Shown in pieces: positions 61,117-64,000 of a DNA stretch of 64,000 bases. The stretch is from positions 1,054,001-1,118,000 of the forward strand of contig OZ245780.1 of the NCBI GenBank assembly GCA_965227905.1. Reading direction: 5' to 3'. Origin of the DNA: CBDDHT01 sp965227905 (GTDB lineage: Bacteria; Pseudomonadota; Alphaproteobacteria; Rhizobiales; Methyloligellaceae). The position numbers and the translations under genes were made by a program. The stretch's first letter is position 1; each line of letters starts with the position of its first letter. Below the pieces are notes generated by a model, which saw only the letters and a program-made list of their open reading frames with translations, was not told the DNA's origin and searched no databases.

Positions 61117-61985
61117 AATCTCTGTTTTGTTTCGGCGTCGGGTTCTCGGCGCGCGCTATTGCGGAACGGCTCAAGTCCGAGGGATGGCATGTTGCGGGTA
61201 CGGCCCGGTCTACAGAAAAGTGCCGATTGCTGGAGAGCGAAGGATTCACAATGGTCCCGTTTGCCGGGGATCGGCGAGAGGAAAAAGTTGCGGAGCATTT
61301 GAGGTCGGCGACGCACATTCTCGTTTCGGTGCCACCCGGTGAATTGGGAGACCCGGTTCTCAAGAACCATCGAGATGATCTCAAAGATGCGCCGAACATT
61401 GAATGGATCGGGTATCTGTCTACGGTCGGCGTCTATGGCGATCATGATGGGAGCTGGGTCGATGAGACTACGAAACCTGCACCGGTGAGCAAGCGCAGCC
61501 AGCGACGTGTCGAGGCAGAACAGGCATGGCGCGAGCTCGCAACCGAATCCGACACACCCTTGGGCATTTCTCGCTTGTCGGGCATCTATGGCCCTGGACG
61601 AAATGCACTTGTCAACTTGCGGCGTGGACGCGCGCGACGGGTCATAAAGCCGGGCCAGGTCTTCAACCGCATCCACGTTGGCGATATTGCATGCAGCGTG
61701 CTGGCATCGATCGCCCGGCCCCGATTGGATGCGATCTACAATGTCACAGATGACGAACCTGCTCCGCCGCAGGATGTCATAGCGCACGCCGCCGAACTGC
61801 TTGGCATGCCCCGCCCGCCCGACATTGCATTCGAGGACGCGGATCTCAGCCCGATGGGGCGCAGTTTCTATGGAGAGAACAAGCGCGTCTCAAACGCTCT
61901 CATCAAGAGCGAGCTTGGCGTTTCCTTGACCTACCCGAGCTACCGGGAAGGGTTGGCAGCGCTCCTTGAATTCGAACAGGGCTGA
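61113..61985 (+). CDS. NAD-dependent epimerase/dehydratase (YeeZ-like SDR)
   Basis: A 290-residue Rossmann-fold protein. The nucleotide motif is in the N-terminal SLFCFGVGFSARAIAERL, a GxGxxA-like variant seen in YeeZ-type proteins. Other features are the STVGVYGDHDGSWVDE strand and the C-terminal substrate region. The classical YxxxK catalytic pair is not evident, so enzymatic activity is uncertain. It is coupled to queG by a 4-bp overlap. Confidence 0.85.
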   Translation: MKSLFCFGVGFSARAIAERLKSEGWHVAGTARSTEKCRLLESEGFTMVPFAGDRREEKVAEHLRSATHILVSVPPGELGDPVLKNHRDDLKDAPNIEWIGYLSTVGVYGDHDGSWVDETTKPAPVSKRSQRRVEAEQAWRELATESDTPLGISRLSGIYGPGRNALVNLRRGRARRVIKPGQVFNRIHVGDIACSVLASIARPRLDAIYNVTDDEPAPPQDVIAHAAELLGMPRPPDIAFEDADLSPMGRSFYGENKRVSNALIKSELGVSLTYPSYREGLAALLEFEQG

Positions 61986-61994
61986 TCGTCCGAA

Positions 61995-62807
61995 TCATTC
62001 CCCACGGACTTCTTTCACGGCTTTCTTGATCAGTTCAGCAACAAAGACCAGCATCTTTTCCAGATCTTCGGGCCGGGACAGGCGATGCTCTCCGTCTTCT
62101 ATGAACTGCAGCGCGATGTCGTCGCCTTCGAGTAGATCTTGAAGGGCTGTTGCATGGGACCAGAGTACGTCCGGGTCGCGCATGCCTTGCAGGATGCGGA
62201 TAGGGCAACCGGGTGAGAATGTCTGTCCGGCAAACAAGTGCTTGCGCCCATCCTCGATCAGGGCCCGCGTAATCGCATAAGGCTCGCCATAATCGGATGG
62301 GCGATAAAAGACACCCTCCGTTTCGATTGCTTGACGCGCATCGGGTGGGAAGTTGTCCCACATGAGTGCTTCGGTCATGTCCCAGGCCGGCGCAATGAGG
62401 ATTACTCCAGAGATACGCTTTGCGTCGCCCGAAGCAACCAGCGCGCGCAGGATCAGCAAAGCAAGCCAACCGCCCATGCTGGACCCGACAAGAATCTGTG
62501 GCCCCTTTGCGACATGCTCCAGAATGGCCAGACTCTCCTCCAGCCAACGGGTCATGGTGCCGTCTGTAAAATCGCCTTCAGAGGCTCCATGTCCGGAGCA
62601 ATCGAAGCGAGTCATTGCGATTTCATAATTCGTCGCCCACTCGGCCAGGATACTTGCCTTTGTACTGACCATGTCGGACTTGAGGCCTGATAGCCACAAC
62701 AGGCCCGGAGTGTCGTCGATGTTTCCGGGGCTTGCCAGATAGGCGATCTTGCGTGTCCAGCCATCGGCGCCGGTCACTTCGAGGAATTGCGGATTTTCTT
62801 CTGCCAT
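61995..62807 (-). CDS. Alpha/beta hydrolase
   Basis: A 270-residue alpha/beta-hydrolase fold protein. The nucleophile Ser is in the elbow VGSSMGGWLALL; the acid Asp is in ILQGMRDPDVLW and the base His in EDGEHRLSRPEDL, so the triad is complete. The N-terminal strand LLWLSGLKSDM holds the oxyanion. It resembles the family also called palmitoyl-protein-thioesterase ABHD10-like (carboxylesterase) in Alphaproteobacteria; the substrate is unknown. It converges on the SDR gene with a 9-bp gap and diverges from the glycosyltransferase. Confidence 0.88.
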   Translation of the reverse strand: MAEENPQFLEVTGADGWTRKIAYLASPGNIDDTPGLLWLSGLKSDMVSTKASILAEWATNYEIAMTRFDCSGHGASEGDFTDGTMTRWLEESLAILEHVAKGPQILVGSSMGGWLALLILRALVASGDAKRISGVILIAPAWDMTEALMWDNFPPDARQAIETEGVFYRPSDYGEPYAITRALIEDGRKHLFAGQTFSPGCPIRILQGMRDPDVLWSHATALQDLLEGDDIALQFIEDGEHRLSRPEDLEKMLVFVAELIKKAVKEVRGE

Positions 62808-62857
62808 CCTATGAAACGCTCCTCATTAGACAGACCATAAAGGGTCCCGACCCGATC

Positions 62858-64000
62858 ATTCATTCAGCCACAGTCCTCCAGCTCATTCCGAAGCTCGAAA
62901 CGGGCGGCGCAGAAATGGCCGCCGTCGAGATGACCGCGGCGCTCGTGCGAGCCGGCGGTCGCTCCATCGTGTTCTCCGAAGGTGGGAGAATGGTCGACGA
63001 GATAGTTGCCGCAGGCGGTGAACATGTCGTGTTCCCCGCAGCGACCAAGAACCCTGTTCGCATGCTTGCCAATGGTCTGTCGATAGCGCGTATCGTCAAA
63101 TCGCGCGGTATCGATCTGATTCATGCACGTAGCCGCGCCCCGGCCTGGAGCGGTCTCCTTGCGGCCCGGCGCACAGGCATCCCGTTCGTCACCACCTATC
63201 ATGGTGCTTATGGAACGCGTGGACCTTTCAAAAACACCTACAACAGCGTCATGGCGCGAAGTGACCGCGTCATTGCAAATTCTCGCTACACGGCGGAACT
63301 GGTGCGCACGCAGCATGGGACCGGTGACGATCGCCTTCGCATAATCTACCGCGGCGTCGATTTAGAGCGATTTGATCCGGCGTCGATCGATCCCGCCCGG
63401 ATCGAGCGTCTACGCACGCAATGGGGCGTGTCAGCCAATCAGAAGATTATTCTGCAGGCGGCGCGCCTGACGGATTGGAAAGGGCAGCGTTACGTGATCG
63501 ATGCTGCTGCAAAGCTCCGTCACGCGGATGGGCTTCAGGACACCGTCTTTATCCTTGCGGGGGATTCTCAGGGGCGTGAGGCCTATGCGGGCCGTCTCAG
63601 TGAGCGCATCAAGCATCATGGGCTGGAAGACAAAGTGCGGCTCGTCGGCCATTGCAGCGATATGGCGGCAGCATACGGTACGGCACATGTGACCGTCGTA
63701 GCCTCGACCGATGCCGAAGCGTTTGGCCGTTCAAGCGCTGAGGCTGAGGCAATGAAGTGTCCGGTTATTGCAACGGATCTGGGCGCAACAGCAGAACATA
63801 TGCTGATCGATGGAGATCATGTTGATGGTGTGACGGGGTGGTTGGTCCCGCCCGCCGATGCCGACAGTCTCGCCGACGCTCTTCGACTCGCACTCTCGCT
63901 TGATGACAATGTGAGGCGAACGATTGGCGAACGCGCTCGGAATCACATCGCCGCCCATTTCTCCGTCGACCGTATGCGCATGGCCACACTCGAGGTCTAT
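62858..64000 (+). CDS. GT4-family glycosyltransferase, partial (3' end outside window)
   Basis: An uninterrupted frame runs off the window's right edge with about 381 residues visible. The GT-B N-domain begins ATVLQLIPKLETGGAEMAAV and continues with IHARSRAPAWSG and TTYHGAYGTRGPFKNTYN. The C-domain shows VIANSRYTAELV, IIYRGVDLERFDP, ILQAARLTDWKGQRYVI and the EX7E-like region STDAEAFGRSSAEAEA used to bind the nucleotide sugar. It probably works in surface polysaccharide or LPS synthesis. The start is unresolved: no ATG, GTG or TTG lies in frame between 62756 and the conserved N-terminal strand. The listed start marks where the family sequence begins. Confidence 0.85.
   Translation, partial: MHSATVLQLIPKLETGGAEMAAVEMTAALVRAGGRSIVFSEGGRMVDEIVAAGGEHVVFPAATKNPVRMLANGLSIARIVKSRGIDLIHARSRAPAWSGLLAARRTGIPFVTTYHGAYGTRGPFKNTYNSVMARSDRVIANSRYTAELVRTQHGTGDDRLRIIYRGVDLERFDPASIDPARIERLRTQWGVSANQKIILQAARLTDWKGQRYVIDAAAKLRHADGLQDTVFILAGDSQGREAYAGRLSERIKHHGLEDKVRLVGHCSDMAAAYGTAHVTVVASTDAEAFGRSSAEAEAMKCPVIATDLGATAEHMLIDGDHVDGVTGWLVPPADADSLADALRLALSLDDNVRRTIGERARNHIAAHFSVDRMRMATLEVY

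Noticed and set aside
62858..64000. A frameshift within the glycosyltransferase
   Set aside because: Codon-by-codon reading from 62867 to 64000 stays in one frame without stops.

Overview
The window is a moderately GC-rich chromosomal segment of an alphaproteobacterium, most probably of the order Hyphomicrobiales (Rhizobiales). Evidence for this is the gene order pckA–(hugZ)–chvI–chvG–hprK–EIIA–ptsH–ahcY, a DivL-type kinase next to tsaE, a truncated HprK, the aroA–cmk–rpsA–sppA–ihfB and trpFBA–accD–folC blocks, lptC–lptA–lptB–rpoN–hpf–ptsN, and a NrnC-type nanoRNase. The species cannot be named from the sequence alone.

Layout. 1–6.3 kb: the 3' part of aconitase with a terminator, a DUF1223 protein, a secreted metallo-hydrolase, a CPA1 antiporter and a secreted caspase-fold protein. 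6.6–10.7 kb: an outer-membrane barrel protein, then a coupled minus-strand group of a class I amidotransferase, a gamma-glutamyltransferase and a small secreted protein. 10.8–19.8 kb: PEP carboxykinase, a HugZ-like protein, the acid/envelope-stress two-component pair ChvI/ChvG, the regulatory PTS branch (HprK, EIIA-Man, HPr) with an unexpected methyltransferase gene inside it, and ahcY behind an AT-rich repeated operator-like region. 19.9–32.1 kb: a 165-bp near-perfect palindromic element, then divL, a tsaE–amgK fusion, murU, addB, addA and trxA. 32.2–43.1 kb: a minus-strand housekeeping array (aroA, cmk, rpsA, sppA, ihfB, trpF, trpB, trpA, accD, folC). 43.3–51.3 kb: a TIGR02300 protein, tRNA-Ala, a small heat-shock gene behind a candidate RpoH promoter and RNA thermometer, DUF1150, then ptsN, hpf, rpoN, lptB, lptA, lptC and nrnC.

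51.5–57.1 kb is the accessory part: a minus-strand operon of a beta-keto acid cleavage enzyme (BKACE), a free-standing 5S-type carboxyltransferase and a biotin carboxylase, divergent from a separate biotin carrier protein and an IclR regulator, with an operator-like repeat between the two arms. The pieces make a complete three-part biotin-dependent carboxylase coupled to a beta-keto acid acyl-transfer enzyme. I infer a pathway that carboxylates a methyl ketone or 2-oxo acid to a beta-keto acid and then cleaves it with acetyl-CoA. This is the best candidate for an undescribed system in the window.

57.2–64 kb returns to core genes: tRNA-Leu, an NDUFA9-like reductase, uppP, a glutathione transferase, queG, a YeeZ-like reductase, an alpha/beta hydrolase, and a GT4 glycosyltransferase that runs off the end. 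No CRISPR array, transposase, integrase, prophage or rRNA operon was seen.
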